A stretch of 64,000 bases of DNA from Levilactobacillus fuyuanensis (GTDB lineage Bacteria > Bacillota > Bacilli > Lactobacillales > Lactobacillaceae). The stretch covers positions 1 through 64,000 of the forward strand of contig NZ_RHNZ01000012.1 in assembly GCF_003946395.1 (NCBI RefSeq). The letters run 5' to 3'. The number at the start of each line of letters is the position of its first letter. The stretch's first letter is position 1. A model generated the notes under the pieces. The model was not told the origin of the DNA and did no database searches. It saw only the letters and a list, made by a program, of their open reading frames with translations. Of the stretch, positions 1 to 8,388 are shown piece after piece. The position numbers and the translations under genes were made by a program.

Positions 1-217
1 CATTCTTTGATTATACAAAAACATCCGTTGCCAGTAATCAAATTCGTTTGATTACCAACAACAGATATTTTAGAACCATTAATTTTGTAAAGCTAAAAAA
101 GATGGCGATATAATTACTTTATTGATAGCGATATCACATACAGGATGGCTGCCATCCTGTATGAACTGGGGCCAGTCTTGATCTGACAAAAATTGACCGA
201 AACTTTTACACCAAATA
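1..217. other. Left-edge spacer with two hairpins, no gene seen
   Basis: No open frame with a ribosome site is visible. The stretch holds two perfect inverted repeats: 34-55 (9-bp stem, TTCG loop) and 137-163 (12-bp stem, CTG loop). Neither is followed by a U-run on either strand, so neither is a clear intrinsic terminator. A gene lying to the left may end nearby, but the window edge hides it. Confidence 0.5.
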
Positions 218-273
218 AAATAAGGTGTCATCACCAGGGGCTTTTAGCGCTCCTAGGCGATGACACCTTATTT
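218..273 (-). terminator. Terminator of the 2-hydroxyacid dehydrogenase gene
   Basis: A 15-bp perfect inverted repeat (218-232 with 259-273) has a partly self-complementary loop. Read on the minus strand it is followed by a T-rich tail (TTTTATTT). It lies 17 bp past the stop codon of the minus-strand gene ending at 290. Confidence 0.8.
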
Positions 274-289
274 AAGAAGTTCCTTTGTT

Positions 290-1237
290 TTAGTACCCCA
301 AACTCACATCCGTCAAATTAACCGACAAGCTGCCGTCAGCCAACCAACTCGTCAGGTTCTTCCCGAAAATATCCAGAATTGGCTTCGTATTTTCCTTAGC
401 GAATCCAGTTTGGTGTGGGGTAACCAATACGTTCGGGTAATCCCACAGCCGGGAATCCTTAGCCAACGGTTCTTCTTCAAACACATCCAGTGCCGCGTGC
501 AACACGTTTTGGTAGAGGAGGGCGTTCATCAGCGCCTGTTGGTCGACCGATTTGCCGCGGCCCACGTTAACGAAGATGTTGAGCCCGTCCAATTGCTTGA
601 AGAAGCTTTCGTCGAAGTAGTGGACGGTCGTGCTGGTCGCTGGCATGGCATTGATCACCACGTCCGCATCCTTCAGCAGGGTGCTATCGTTGTCTAAGTT
701 AGTCGTTTCCGCAAAGCCCTCTACCGGGTGACCCGAGCGATTGACCCCGTATGGGTGATTGCCGAAGCCATTCAATAAGGTCGCAATCGCTTGGCCAATA
801 CTCCCGGTACCGTAGATGACGACCTTCTGACTCGCCAGCATGCTCAAATCATCCCGTGCAGGCACCTGCCAGAAGTGACCGGCCTGATTCTTCACGGCTT
901 CGTTAAAGCCCCGCACAAAGTACAGCAGGTAGCCCAGCGTCGATTCTGCAATCGCCGGTGAGTAGACGCCACTGGCATTGGTCACCTGGACGTCATGGGC
1001 CTTGATCCAGTCCAGCGGCAGGTAGTCGATCCCAGCACTGACCGTTTGAATCCATTTGACCTGGTTATTTGGCGCCATCAAGGCCGCCGGGCCAATCTTT
1101 TTGTCCCAGCCAAAGATGATGGTGATGGGCGCTGCTGCCTCCCAGTTTTTAGCGTCGACGACCTCGACACCAGTCTTTTCCAATTGCACCCGTTGTTCTG
1201 CTGCCAAGGGTTGTAAGGCAAGTACACGTTCTGTCAT
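290..1237 (-). CDS. D-isomer specific 2-hydroxyacid dehydrogenase family protein
   Basis: Cytoplasmic NAD(P)-dependent oxidoreductase that should interconvert a 2-oxo acid and its D-2-hydroxy acid; the true substrate cannot be read from sequence. The 315-aa protein has the family layout: a catalytic domain split by a Rossmann domain with GTGSIGQ near residue 143, then NVGRGKSVDQQAL, EEEPL and the catalytic-His motif TPHQTG near the end. I chose ATG 1237 (MTERVLAL) because AGGAGG at 1248-1253 sits 10 nt upstream; an in-frame ATG at 1255 lies before that ribosome site and is unlikely. Single gene with its own terminator, convergent with nothing and divergent from cydA. Glyoxylate/hydroxypyruvate reductase or 2-ketoacid reductase are the likeliest specific roles. 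Confidence 0.88.
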   Translation of the reverse strand: MTERVLALQPLAAEQRVQLEKTGVEVVDAKNWEAAAPITIIFGWDKKIGPAALMAPNNQVKWIQTVSAGIDYLPLDWIKAHDVQVTNASGVYSPAIAESTLGYLLYFVRGFNEAVKNQAGHFWQVPARDDLSMLASQKVVIYGTGSIGQAIATLLNGFGNHPYGVNRSGHPVEGFAETTNLDNDSTLLKDADVVINAMPATSTTVHYFDESFFKQLDGLNIFVNVGRGKSVDQQALMNALLYQNVLHAALDVFEEEPLAKDSRLWDYPNVLVTPHQTGFAKENTKPILDIFGKNLTSWLADGSLSVNLTDVSLGY

Positions 1238-1310
1238 GATGAAAAACCTCCTCATACCTATTACTTATCTATTATTTTAGCACGACTTTGTGTCTTTTAT
1301 CCGTTAAATT

Positions 1311-1324
1311 TGAAAGCGCATGCA
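1311..1324 (+). promoter_or_regulatory. cre-like site upstream of cydA
   Basis: TGAAAGCGCATGCA matches 12 of 14 positions of the Gram-positive catabolite-responsive element TGWAANCGNTNWCA, including the TG...CA ends and the central CG. It lies about 115 bp upstream of the cydA -35 box. CcpA control of cydABCD is reported in other lactic acid bacteria; here it is inference from the motif. Confidence 0.45.
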
Positions 1325-1439
1325 TAATTTGTTGGCAAACATAACACACATTTTCAGAAGTGTTACGAAAGTCACCGAACAATTAACACACGAATTTCGA
1401 ATATATACCATCAACTTTGGTGATATTGGGGCGCAACCA

Positions 1440-1468
1440 TTGAAAATTCACTTATCACTAGATATAAT
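1440..1468 (+). promoter_or_regulatory. cydA promoter
   Basis: TTGAAA (1440-1445), a 17-bp spacer and a perfect TATAAT (1463-1468), placed 56 bp before the cydA start. No convincing Rex-type operator was found in the 270-bp spacer. Confidence 0.8.
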
Positions 1469-1524
1469 GAACACAAGACAGCAATTATTTATTTACACTA
1501 ATAACGTTTGGGGAGGTTAGAAAA

Positions 1525-2979
1525 ATGCTAAATCTTGGTCTGGATATCCTAGGCCTAGCGCGGTTCCAATTTGGAATGACCACTGTCTTTCACTTCTTCT
1601 TCGTTCCATTTTCAATCGGGTTAGCCTTCGTGGTGGCAGTCATGGAAACCATGTATGCCATCAAGGGTGATGAGGACTACAAGAAGATGGCGCAGTTCTG
1701 GGGCAAAATGTTCCTCTACAGTTTCGCCGTCGGTGTAGTTACCGGTATCATTCAAGAGTTCCAATTCGGGATGAACTGGTCCGAATACTCTCGGTTCATG
1801 GGGGACATCTTCGGTGCACCATTGGCCATTGAAGCCCTGGCTGCATTCTTCTTGGAATCTACGTTCATTGGGATGTGGATGTTTACTTGGGGCCGCTTCA
1901 ATAAGTGGGTCCACACGCTCTTTATTTGGTTAGTTATGTTCGGGTCTTCACTATCTGCATTATGGATTCTGGCGGCCAACAGTTTCATGCAAAATCCTTT
2001 GGGCTACATCATCAACCAGAAGACTGGTCACGTTCAAATGGTCAGTTTCGGTAAAGTGGTGGGGAACCCGCAGCTGTGGAATGAGTTCCCGCATGTTATT
2101 TTCGGGGCTTTTGTAACCGCTGCCTTCGTCATCGCTGGGTGCTGTGCTTGGCGTTTACTTAAGAAAGACCACGTGGACTTCTACCGGAAGTCATTGAACG
2201 TTGCCTTGGTTATCGGTTTAATCTTCTCTCTGGGGTCCATCGCAACTGGTGACCTGCAGAGTCGTTACCTGATCAACAACCAGCCCATGAAGTTCGCCGC
2301 CATGGAAGGGCTCTACAAGAACTCAACCAACAAGGGTGAATGGGCCGCTGTCTCTGGTTTCAATACGAAGCAACACAAGACCACTTGGTCCGTCGATGTG
2401 CCTTACGTTCTGAACTTATTAAGTTATCACAAGACGACTGGGACCGTTAAAGGCATGAATCAAGTCAATAAAGATATGCACGCGAAGTACGATAAGAAGT
2501 TTGGGAGCGACATGAACTACTACGTCCCAACTAAGACGCTGTTCTGGAGCTTCCGAATCATGTCAGGTGCTGGGGCCCTGTTCGCCTTACTCGCCATCGT
2601 GGGCTTGATCTTTAACCGTAAGCGATCGCAATTGATTATGAAGCAGCGCTGGTTCCTCTACATCATGGGACTGTGCCTGTGGTTACCGTTTGTTGTCAAC
2701 ACCGCTGGTTGGTTTATCACTGAATTTGGTCGTTACCCTTGGATCGTCTATGGCCTGTTGACCATTGCCGACGCGGTTTCGCCGAATGTATCTGTGGCCT
2801 CACTGCTGACAACGAACATCGTTTACTTCGCGATGTTTGCCATCATGGGGCTCGTCATGATTATCCTCTGCCACCGGACGTTAAAGGCTGGTCCGGATGC
2901 CGAGAACACCGACGGCTACTCAGCTGGTGATACGAAAGAGTTAGATCCTTACTCGAAGGGGGCGTTCAACCATGACTAG
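1525..2979 (+). CDS. cydA: Cytochrome bd quinol oxidase subunit I
   Basis: Membrane subunit that carries the haems and oxidises quinol while reducing oxygen to water. The 484-aa length fits the short-Q-loop form of Firmicutes. Visible landmarks: haem ligand His23 in the first helix (FQFGMTTVFH), His190 in NEFPH, QPMKFAAMEG at the start of the quinol loop, and GWFITEFGRYPW in a late helix. ATG 1525 follows GGGAGG by 8 nt. First gene of cydAB; cydB overlaps its end by 8 bp. Lactobacilli generally cannot make haem, so the enzyme is expected to work only when haem is supplied; the menaquinone genes at 8.4-10.4 kb would provide the electron donor. Confidence 0.97.
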   Translation: MLNLGLDILGLARFQFGMTTVFHFFFVPFSIGLAFVVAVMETMYAIKGDEDYKKMAQFWGKMFLYSFAVGVVTGIIQEFQFGMNWSEYSRFMGDIFGAPLAIEALAAFFLESTFIGMWMFTWGRFNKWVHTLFIWLVMFGSSLSALWILAANSFMQNPLGYIINQKTGHVQMVSFGKVVGNPQLWNEFPHVIFGAFVTAAFVIAGCCAWRLLKKDHVDFYRKSLNVALVIGLIFSLGSIATGDLQSRYLINNQPMKFAAMEGLYKNSTNKGEWAAVSGFNTKQHKTTWSVDVPYVLNLLSYHKTTGTVKGMNQVNKDMHAKYDKKFGSDMNYYVPTKTLFWSFRIMSGAGALFALLAIVGLIFNRKRSQLIMKQRWFLYIMGLCLWLPFVVNTAGWFITEFGRYPWIVYGLLTIADAVSPNVSVASLLTTNIVYFAMFAIMGLVMIILCHRTLKAGPDAENTDGYSAGDTKELDPYSKGAFNHD

Positions 2980-3982
2980 CCTGCAGCTTGTATGGTTCAT
3001 TCTCATTGGCGTGTTGTTTAGTGGTTTCTTCTTCCTTGAAGGGTTCGACTTCGGTGTCGGGATGTTGGTGAAGAGTTTCGCCAAGAACAGTGACGAACGG
3101 GACGTGGTCATCAAGACCATCGGCCCACACTGGGACGGTAACGAAGTCTGGTTGATCACTGCCGGTGGGGCGATGTTCGCGTCCTTCCCAATGTGGTACG
3201 CCACCTTATTCTCTGGTTTCTATCTGATTTTATTCTTGATTCTAGCTGCCCTGATTTTCCGGGGCGTGTCCTTCGAGTTTCGGGCAAATATGAAAACGGA
3301 TACTTGGCGGAGCTTCTGGGAATGGGCCTCGACTATCGGGAGCTTCTGTGCAGCCTTCCTCTTCGGGATGCTGTTCACCGCGATGATTGCCGGGATGCCA
3401 ATCGATAAGAATGGTGACATGACCGCTCACTTTGGCGATTACGTGAACCTGTTCTCCCTCGTTGGTGGGGTCGCTGTGACCGTCTTGAGTCTGGTTCACG
3501 GCTTGAACTTCATCCGCCTGAAGACCTCTGGCGGCTTGCGGGACCGGGCCTTGGCCTGGAACAAGATTCTTTACCCCGTCTTATTCGCTGGGGAAGTGCT
3601 CTTCGCCGTTCTGTTATTCTTCTCCACCGACTTCTTCGCCAAGAAGCCAATGACCACCACGGCAATCGTCGTGGCACTGGTCATCTTCACCGCCTTGGCT
3701 TACTGGGGTGTTCTGGGGAACCACGAATGGCTGTCCTTTGTCGGCAGTGGGTTATCGCTGATTAGTGTGGTTGTCCTGATCTTCAATGGGTTATTCCCAC
3801 GGGTCATGATCGCCAACAACCCGGCCAACTCGCTACTGATCAAGAATTCTTCAAACTCACCGTACACGCTTCACCTGATGACGATTCTCACGTTCAGTAT
3901 TCTACCGATCGTGCTGATCTACTTCATCTGGAGTTACTGGGTCTTCTACAAGCGCCTGGCTTCACCAAAGCAGAGCGCTTAG
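2972..3982 (+). CDS. cydB: Cytochrome bd quinol oxidase subunit II
   Basis: Second integral membrane subunit of cytochrome bd (336 aa, about eight to nine hydrophobic helices). The N-terminus FFLEGFDFGVGML and the segment GPHWDGNEVWLI are hallmarks of CydB. The start ATG 2972 lies inside the last codons of cydA (8-bp overlap), which points to coupled translation; a G-rich ribosome site (GAAGGGGGCG) precedes it. A terminator follows directly, so cydAB and cydDC may also be transcribed separately. Confidence 0.97.
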   Translation: MTSLQLVWFILIGVLFSGFFFLEGFDFGVGMLVKSFAKNSDERDVVIKTIGPHWDGNEVWLITAGGAMFASFPMWYATLFSGFYLILFLILAALIFRGVSFEFRANMKTDTWRSFWEWASTIGSFCAAFLFGMLFTAMIAGMPIDKNGDMTAHFGDYVNLFSLVGGVAVTVLSLVHGLNFIRLKTSGGLRDRALAWNKILYPVLFAGEVLFAVLLFFSTDFFAKKPMTTTAIVVALVIFTALAYWGVLGNHEWLSFVGSGLSLISVVVLIFNGLFPRVMIANNPANSLLIKNSSNSPYTLHLMTILTFSILPIVLIYFIWSYWVFYKRLASPKQSA

Positions 3983-4001
3983 CTTAAATGAAAGCAATCG
4001 G

Positions 4002-4030
4002 GGATGTCGTCTTTGGGCGGCGTCCTTTTT
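4002..4030 (+). terminator. Terminator after cydAB
   Basis: A 10-bp stem (4002-4011 with 4016-4025, some G-U pairs), loop TTTG, then TTTTT. It separates cydAB from cydDC, though read-through is possible. Confidence 0.75.
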
Positions 4031-4082
4031 GAGTGGCATGAAGGTGGGTGATGAGGACGCTTAAAATGTCTGATATCAGCGA

Positions 4083-4120
4083 TGTAAGCGCTCGAAATGT
4101 AACGGTTAAAGCTGTATTAT
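4083..4120 (+). promoter_or_regulatory. Probable cydDC promoter overlapped by a cre-like site
   Basis: TATTAT (4115-4120) with a weak -35 TCGAAA (4092-4097) at 17 bp. TGTAAGCGCTCGAA (4083-4096) matches 12 of 14 cre positions and overlaps the -35 box, a placement that would repress when CcpA binds. Inferred from motifs only. Confidence 0.4.
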
Positions 4121-4156
4121 AGCAGTAAGACTTACTTGTTTAGAGGGGGCGTTATT

Positions 4157-5893
4157 GTGATTGATCAACGTGTTTTTAAATTTCCGGGCGTCAAGCCGGC
4201 CGCAGCGGTCATGGCCGTTTTGACGTTCATTCAGGCTTTCATGATTATCTTTCAGGCGCGATACCTGTCGATTGCCATCGTGAACCTGTGGCACATGAAA
4301 TCCGTGCGGACCATTGTGGCGCCACTAGCGCTGTTTGCCGTGGCCTTTCTGGCTCGTCATCTCCTAACGCTAGCGCAGAATTGGCTCCTGTATCCGTTCG
4401 TGGAGAAGACGACGAAGACCTTGCGGAAGCAGTTCATGGCCAAGTTGTTTGATCTCGGTCCCAGCGTCGTTGCACAGAAGGGGACCGGGAACGTGGTCAC
4501 GATGGGGCTTGAAGGGATCGATAAGATTCAGACGTATTTGATGCTGATTATTGGCAAGGTGCTGGATCTGTCGCTGACGCCGTGGATCGTGTTGATTTAC
4601 ATAGCCTTGATCCAGTGGAAAGAGGCGCTGTTCCTGTTAGCCATTTACCCGTTAATTATCTTCTTCATGATTATTCTGGGACTCGCGGCGCAGGCCAAAG
4701 CCGACCGGCAGTATGCGGGCTACCAGCGGCTATCCAATCACTTTGTCGATACCCTACGTGGACTACCGACGTTAAAGCAGTTGGGATTGAACAAGACCTA
4801 TGCCAACAACGTCTATCAGGTCAGTGAGGACTATCGGAAGAAGACGATGTCGACCCTGACGATTGCGATGACCTCGACGTTTGCCTTGGATTTCTTCACG
4901 ACGTTGTCCATCGCCATTATTGCCGTCTTCTTAGGCTTTGGTCTGATGAACGGATCGATTCAATTGTTGCCAGCCTTAATCATTTTGACCCTGGCACCAG
5001 ATTACTTTGCGCCAATTCGTAACTTTGCGAATGACTATCACGCGACGCTAAACGGGAAGAACGCCCTGACAGCGGTGCTGGACGTCTTACAGCGGGAGAC
5101 ACCGACTGACCGGGACTTGTTGCCCGTACGGGACCCCGTTTGGCAGGCGAACGATGCGATCAAATTTGATCACGTCAATGTCAGCTACGGTGATGCTGAC
5201 AAGCCGACGTTGAAGGATATTAATTTTGACGTTCATGGCTTTCAAAAGGTGGGAATCATCGGGGCTTCCGGTTCTGGGAAATCTACACTGATCAACACGC
5301 TAGGGGGCTTCTTGAGCCCGGCTGACGGCCAGATTGAGGTGCGAGGGACAACTGTCCCACACCTCGACCAACAGGCTTGGCAACGTAGCTTTGTGTATAT
5401 TCCACAGGCACCGTATCTCTTCCATGCCAGCCTGCGCGATAACTTGGCCTTCTACGCGCCCGATGCGAGTGATGATGCGATTACCGCAGCGGCGGCGAAG
5501 GCTGGTCTGACTGACTGGATCGCCACATTACCGGCTGGGTTAGAGACACCGATTGGTGAAGGCGCGCGGGGCGTCAGTGGGGGGCAAGCCCAACGAATTG
5601 CGTTGGCCCGAGCCTTCCTGGACGATTCGCGGCGAATCCTATTATTCGACGAGCCCACGGCGCATTTGGATATTGAGACGGAAGTTGAGTTAAAGCAGAC
5701 GATGCTACCGGTCTTCGACAACCATCTGGTCTTCTTCGCGACCCACCGGCTACATTGGATGAATGAAATGGATTATATCTTAGTCATGGATCACGGCGAG
5801 ATTGTCCAGCAAGGGACGCCCGCCGAACTTCAGCAACAGGGCGGCGCGTACGTGCGGTTGCGGTCTGAAATGGAAGGGGCGACGGTCAAATGA
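4157..5893 (+). CDS. cydD: Thiol reductant ABC exporter subunit CydD
   Basis: One half of the heterodimeric CydDC exporter, which moves glutathione/cysteine-type thiols out of the cytoplasm and is needed to assemble cytochrome bd. 578 aa: N-terminal six-helix membrane domain (about 1-320), then an ATPase domain with Walker A GASGSGKST near 369, signature VSGGQAQR near 473 and Walker B ILLFDEPTAH near 494. I chose GTG 4157 because AGAGGGGG (4142-4149) lies 7 nt upstream; the in-frame TTG at 4136 precedes the ribosome site. It overlaps cydC by 4 bp (ATGA). Gram-positive literature often swaps the cydC and cydD names; assignment follows E. coli. Confidence 0.93.
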   Translation: MIDQRVFKFPGVKPAAAVMAVLTFIQAFMIIFQARYLSIAIVNLWHMKSVRTIVAPLALFAVAFLARHLLTLAQNWLLYPFVEKTTKTLRKQFMAKLFDLGPSVVAQKGTGNVVTMGLEGIDKIQTYLMLIIGKVLDLSLTPWIVLIYIALIQWKEALFLLAIYPLIIFFMIILGLAAQAKADRQYAGYQRLSNHFVDTLRGLPTLKQLGLNKTYANNVYQVSEDYRKKTMSTLTIAMTSTFALDFFTTLSIAIIAVFLGFGLMNGSIQLLPALIILTLAPDYFAPIRNFANDYHATLNGKNALTAVLDVLQRETPTDRDLLPVRDPVWQANDAIKFDHVNVSYGDADKPTLKDINFDVHGFQKVGIIGASGSGKSTLINTLGGFLSPADGQIEVRGTTVPHLDQQAWQRSFVYIPQAPYLFHASLRDNLAFYAPDASDDAITAAAAKAGLTDWIATLPAGLETPIGEGARGVSGGQAQRIALARAFLDDSRRILLFDEPTAHLDIETEVELKQTMLPVFDNHLVFFATHRLHWMNEMDYILVMDHGEIVQQGTPAELQQQGGAYVRLRSEMEGATVK

Positions 5894-7626
5894 AGGGATT
5901 CTTTGCGACATTTAAAAATGATCACTGGGTCATGCCCTATCTCCGTCGTTACAAGAAACTACTGGTATTGGTTCTGTTCCTGGGCTTCATGACCTTCTTC
6001 TGTGGGGGCGCACTGATGTTTAACTCCGGCTATCTGATTAGCCGGGCGGCCACGCATCCCTACAACATCTTGATGATTTATGTGCCGATCGTTTTAGCCC
6101 GGGCCTTCGGGATCGGGCGGCCAGCCTTTCGCTATGCGGAACGGTTGACCAGCCACAACTGGGTGCTGCGTATCGTTTCAGACTTTCGGAAGCGACTCTA
6201 TGAGGCCGTTGAGAAGCAGGCCGTGGCGATTCGGCAGACGCACCAGACCGGGGATGTCCTAAGCATCCTCGCCGAGGACATTGACCACATTGAGAACCTG
6301 TATTTGCGGACGGTCTTTCCCTTGGTGATTGGCTGGTTGCTCTACGCCTTCGTCGTCATCGGTATCGGCTACTTTAACTGGGCCTTTGGGCTATTGATGC
6401 TGATCCTGCTGGGGGTCATTGTGATTGTGATGCCACTCTTGTCCGTGGCCGTTAACGGTCGGCGAGAGTTTCAAGCCCGACAGGTACAGCGGACCTTCTA
6501 CACCCAATTGACAGATGCTGTGCTGGGTTTAGGTGACTGGCTGATTTCTGGTCGGCGTCACGACTTTCTGGCACAACAGGACGCGCCAATCGATGAGATT
6601 GCCTCGTTGCGGCGGGCCGATCATCATTTCCAGTGGTGGCGCAACTTTGCCATTCAATTTATCTTTGGTGCCGCGGTCATCTTGCTGGTATGGTGGGCCG
6701 GTGTCATGTTTACCCACAATCAAGCGGAGGCCAACTGGGTCGCTGCCTTTGGGCTGGCACTGTTTCCGACCGTGGAGCCCTTTGCCGATATGAGCCAGGG
6801 GGTCAGCGAGTGGCCGGTCTACCAGGATTCCATCAAGCGAGTCAACGCGTTGGATGAAAATGAACCGAAGCAGGTCGAACAGACGACGATTGGTGAGCTG
6901 AACGAATTGAAGCTGGATCACGTAAAGTTCACGTATCCGGGAGCCTCACGTGAGGTTATCGACGATCTATCGTTAACGCTGCATCCCGGAGAAAAGCTGG
7001 CCTTGTTGGGGCCAAGCGGAACTGGGAAGAGTACGTTATTGAAGCTGATGCTGGGCGATGAAACACCGACGAGCGGTCAGGTTACCTTGAATGGAGAGCC
7101 GATTGCTCGACTACAGGATCAGCGAGCCCAATTGTTTGGGGTGCTCGACCAACAGCCGTATCTGTTCAATACGACGGTGATGAATAACGTCCGGTTGGGG
7201 AACCTCAACGCCTCCGATGAAGAGGTTATGGCGGCAGTCAAGGCCGTGGAACTGGATGACTTGATTGCGCGCTTGCCGGCGGGGTATCAGACCCAGGTTC
7301 AAGAGGCCGGTAGTCGCTTCTCCGGTGGGGAACGGCAGCGATTGTCTCTGGCACGAATCTTGTTGCAAGACGCGCCAATTATTATCTTGGATGAACCCAC
7401 CGTCAGCCTGGATCCCATTACCGAGCAGCATCTGCTGGATACGGTGTTTGATGTCCTGCATGATAAGACGATTATCTGGGTAACGCACCATCTGGCGGGA
7501 ATCAACCACGTCGATCAGGTCCGCTTTATTGAGGACGGACACTTCGACATGCAGGGGACGCCCGCAGAACTATATCGGGACAATCCGCGGTTCCAGTCGC
7601 TGTATGATTTGGATCGGGGCCGGTAA
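5890..7626 (+). CDS. cydC: Thiol reductant ABC exporter subunit CydC
   Basis: Partner of CydD. 578 aa with a membrane domain and a C-terminal ATPase (Walker A GPSGTGKST near 374, signature FSGGERQR near 477, Walker B IIILDEPTVS). The stretches FRYAERLTSH and IDHIENLYLR match the CydC rather than the CydD half of the E. coli pair. ATG 5890 overlaps the cydD stop (ATGA), a sign of translational coupling and equal expression. A strong terminator follows at 7644. Confidence 0.93.
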   Translation: MKGFFATFKNDHWVMPYLRRYKKLLVLVLFLGFMTFFCGGALMFNSGYLISRAATHPYNILMIYVPIVLARAFGIGRPAFRYAERLTSHNWVLRIVSDFRKRLYEAVEKQAVAIRQTHQTGDVLSILAEDIDHIENLYLRTVFPLVIGWLLYAFVVIGIGYFNWAFGLLMLILLGVIVIVMPLLSVAVNGRREFQARQVQRTFYTQLTDAVLGLGDWLISGRRHDFLAQQDAPIDEIASLRRADHHFQWWRNFAIQFIFGAAVILLVWWAGVMFTHNQAEANWVAAFGLALFPTVEPFADMSQGVSEWPVYQDSIKRVNALDENEPKQVEQTTIGELNELKLDHVKFTYPGASREVIDDLSLTLHPGEKLALLGPSGTGKSTLLKLMLGDETPTSGQVTLNGEPIARLQDQRAQLFGVLDQQPYLFNTTVMNNVRLGNLNASDEEVMAAVKAVELDDLIARLPAGYQTQVQEAGSRFSGGERQRLSLARILLQDAPIIILDEPTVSLDPITEQHLLDTVFDVLHDKTIIWVTHHLAGINHVDQVRFIEDGHFDMQGTPAELYRDNPRFQSLYDLDRGR

Positions 7627-7643
7627 ATAGCGTTGTGGATTTT

Positions 7644-7675
7644 AGGAGCCTGGGACAAAATCCCAGGCTCCTTTG
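7644..7675 (+). terminator. Terminator after cydDC
   Basis: A perfect 11-bp stem (7645-7655 with 7661-7671), extended by one A-T pair, loop CAAAA, followed by TTTGCT. Confidence 0.85.
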
Positions 7676-7695
7676 CTATCTTATATGGCCGAAAC

Positions 7696-7806
7696 GTGCG
7701 CCAAAAGGCAGCCGGTTCCGCTTAAAACTACTAACCAAACACGCCAAGTTCGGGATTATTCGGTTAGCAACCTTAATGCTCACCAGCTCACCGCCTTTTG
7801 TCGCAC
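7696..7806 (-). repeat. Palindromic repeat family 1, copy A (111 bp)
   Basis: Reverse-orientation copy of the element at 45307-45417 and of the same length. Outer arms GTGCGCCAAAAGGC (7696-7709) and GCCTTTTGTCGCAC (7793-7806) pair except for one base. An inner stem pairs CTAACC (7731-7736) with GGTTAG (7762-7767). The conserved GAGCATTAA and TAAGCGGAAC words are present in reverse complement. It starts 20 bp after the cydDC terminator. Confidence 0.8.
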
Positions 7807-7815
7807 TCTTTTTGA

Positions 7816-7851
7816 TTAAAAAAAATCCTCTGGTGGGTTGTCCAGAGGATT
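7816..7851 (-). terminator. Minus-strand intrinsic terminator with no clear gene
   Basis: A perfect 10-bp stem (7824-7833 with 7842-7851), 8-nt loop, followed on the minus strand by a run of eight T. It would end a transcript arriving from the right, but no convincing gene lies between it and the terminator at 8246. Confidence 0.7.
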
Positions 7852-8245
7852 CTGTGTTGCCTGTGAAACGTGGAGCGAGTCCAGCGCTTTGTATGGCCCC
7901 ATAGGGATCGTTGTCTATGGGATGTGTTTGGGTGTGTGTGCTTGTATCTCGGAACAAAGGAAACGTTTTTCCATGTTAGAAAGTGAATTGCGCCACTGCT
8001 TGTTGGTTGTGTGGAAACTTGCGATAATTCGGTTGGCGAGTCTTGATATTGAAAACTGAGAGCGAACATTGTGTGGTACTTGCTGGGCTCAACTGTCATG
8101 ATACGGAATGGCCAGTTCATTCGCAAGCGAACGGCTCAGTAATCGTAGCCACCCTTTAAGTAGTTAAAACGCCTGATAATATGGCTCACGAACCGCGCAA
8201 TCTCAGCAATGATCGTTTGACAGTATCGTTCGGCAGACAAACTAA
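7852..8245. other. Spacer without a recognisable gene
   Basis: About 390 bp between two minus-strand terminators. Frames are interrupted and no start has a convincing ribosome site. A minus-strand open segment of 34 codons near 8142-8243 (containing IAEIARFVSH) reads somewhat like the end of a protein, but it begins right after an in-frame stop. It may be a decayed gene or an untranslated RNA; nothing firmer can be said. Confidence 0.35.
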
Positions 8246-8276
8246 AAGATCACCAGCATAATGTGCCGGTGATCTT
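8246..8276 (-). terminator. Terminator downstream of polyprenyl diphosphate synthase
   Basis: A 12-bp stem (8246-8257 with 8265-8276) that is complete only when read on the minus strand, where its one irregular position becomes a G-U pair; TTTT follows. It lies 112 bp past the stop of the minus-strand gene. Confidence 0.7.
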
Positions 8277-8388
8277 GAAAGCTATTGTCTCATTTCACGG
8301 AGAAACAGTTGGCGTTGCAGGCAACTAAGGGGCTAGGTACGATTATCCTGGCTTCTCTAGCTGACTCCTGTATAGTGGACCATACCAA

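Noticed and set aside
1256-1524. Rex operator before cydA
   Set aside because: No TTGTGAA-N4-TTCACAA-type inverted repeat found; only loosely similar GTGTTA words are present.
6529-7542. Long minus-strand frames inside cydC
   Set aside because: They are antisense shadows of a clear ABC transporter gene; no starts with ribosome sites and no family resemblance.
7788-8126. Minus-strand 112-codon frame as a gene
   Set aside because: It crosses a strong terminator hairpin and part of a palindromic repeat, has no ribosome site and an unnatural composition.
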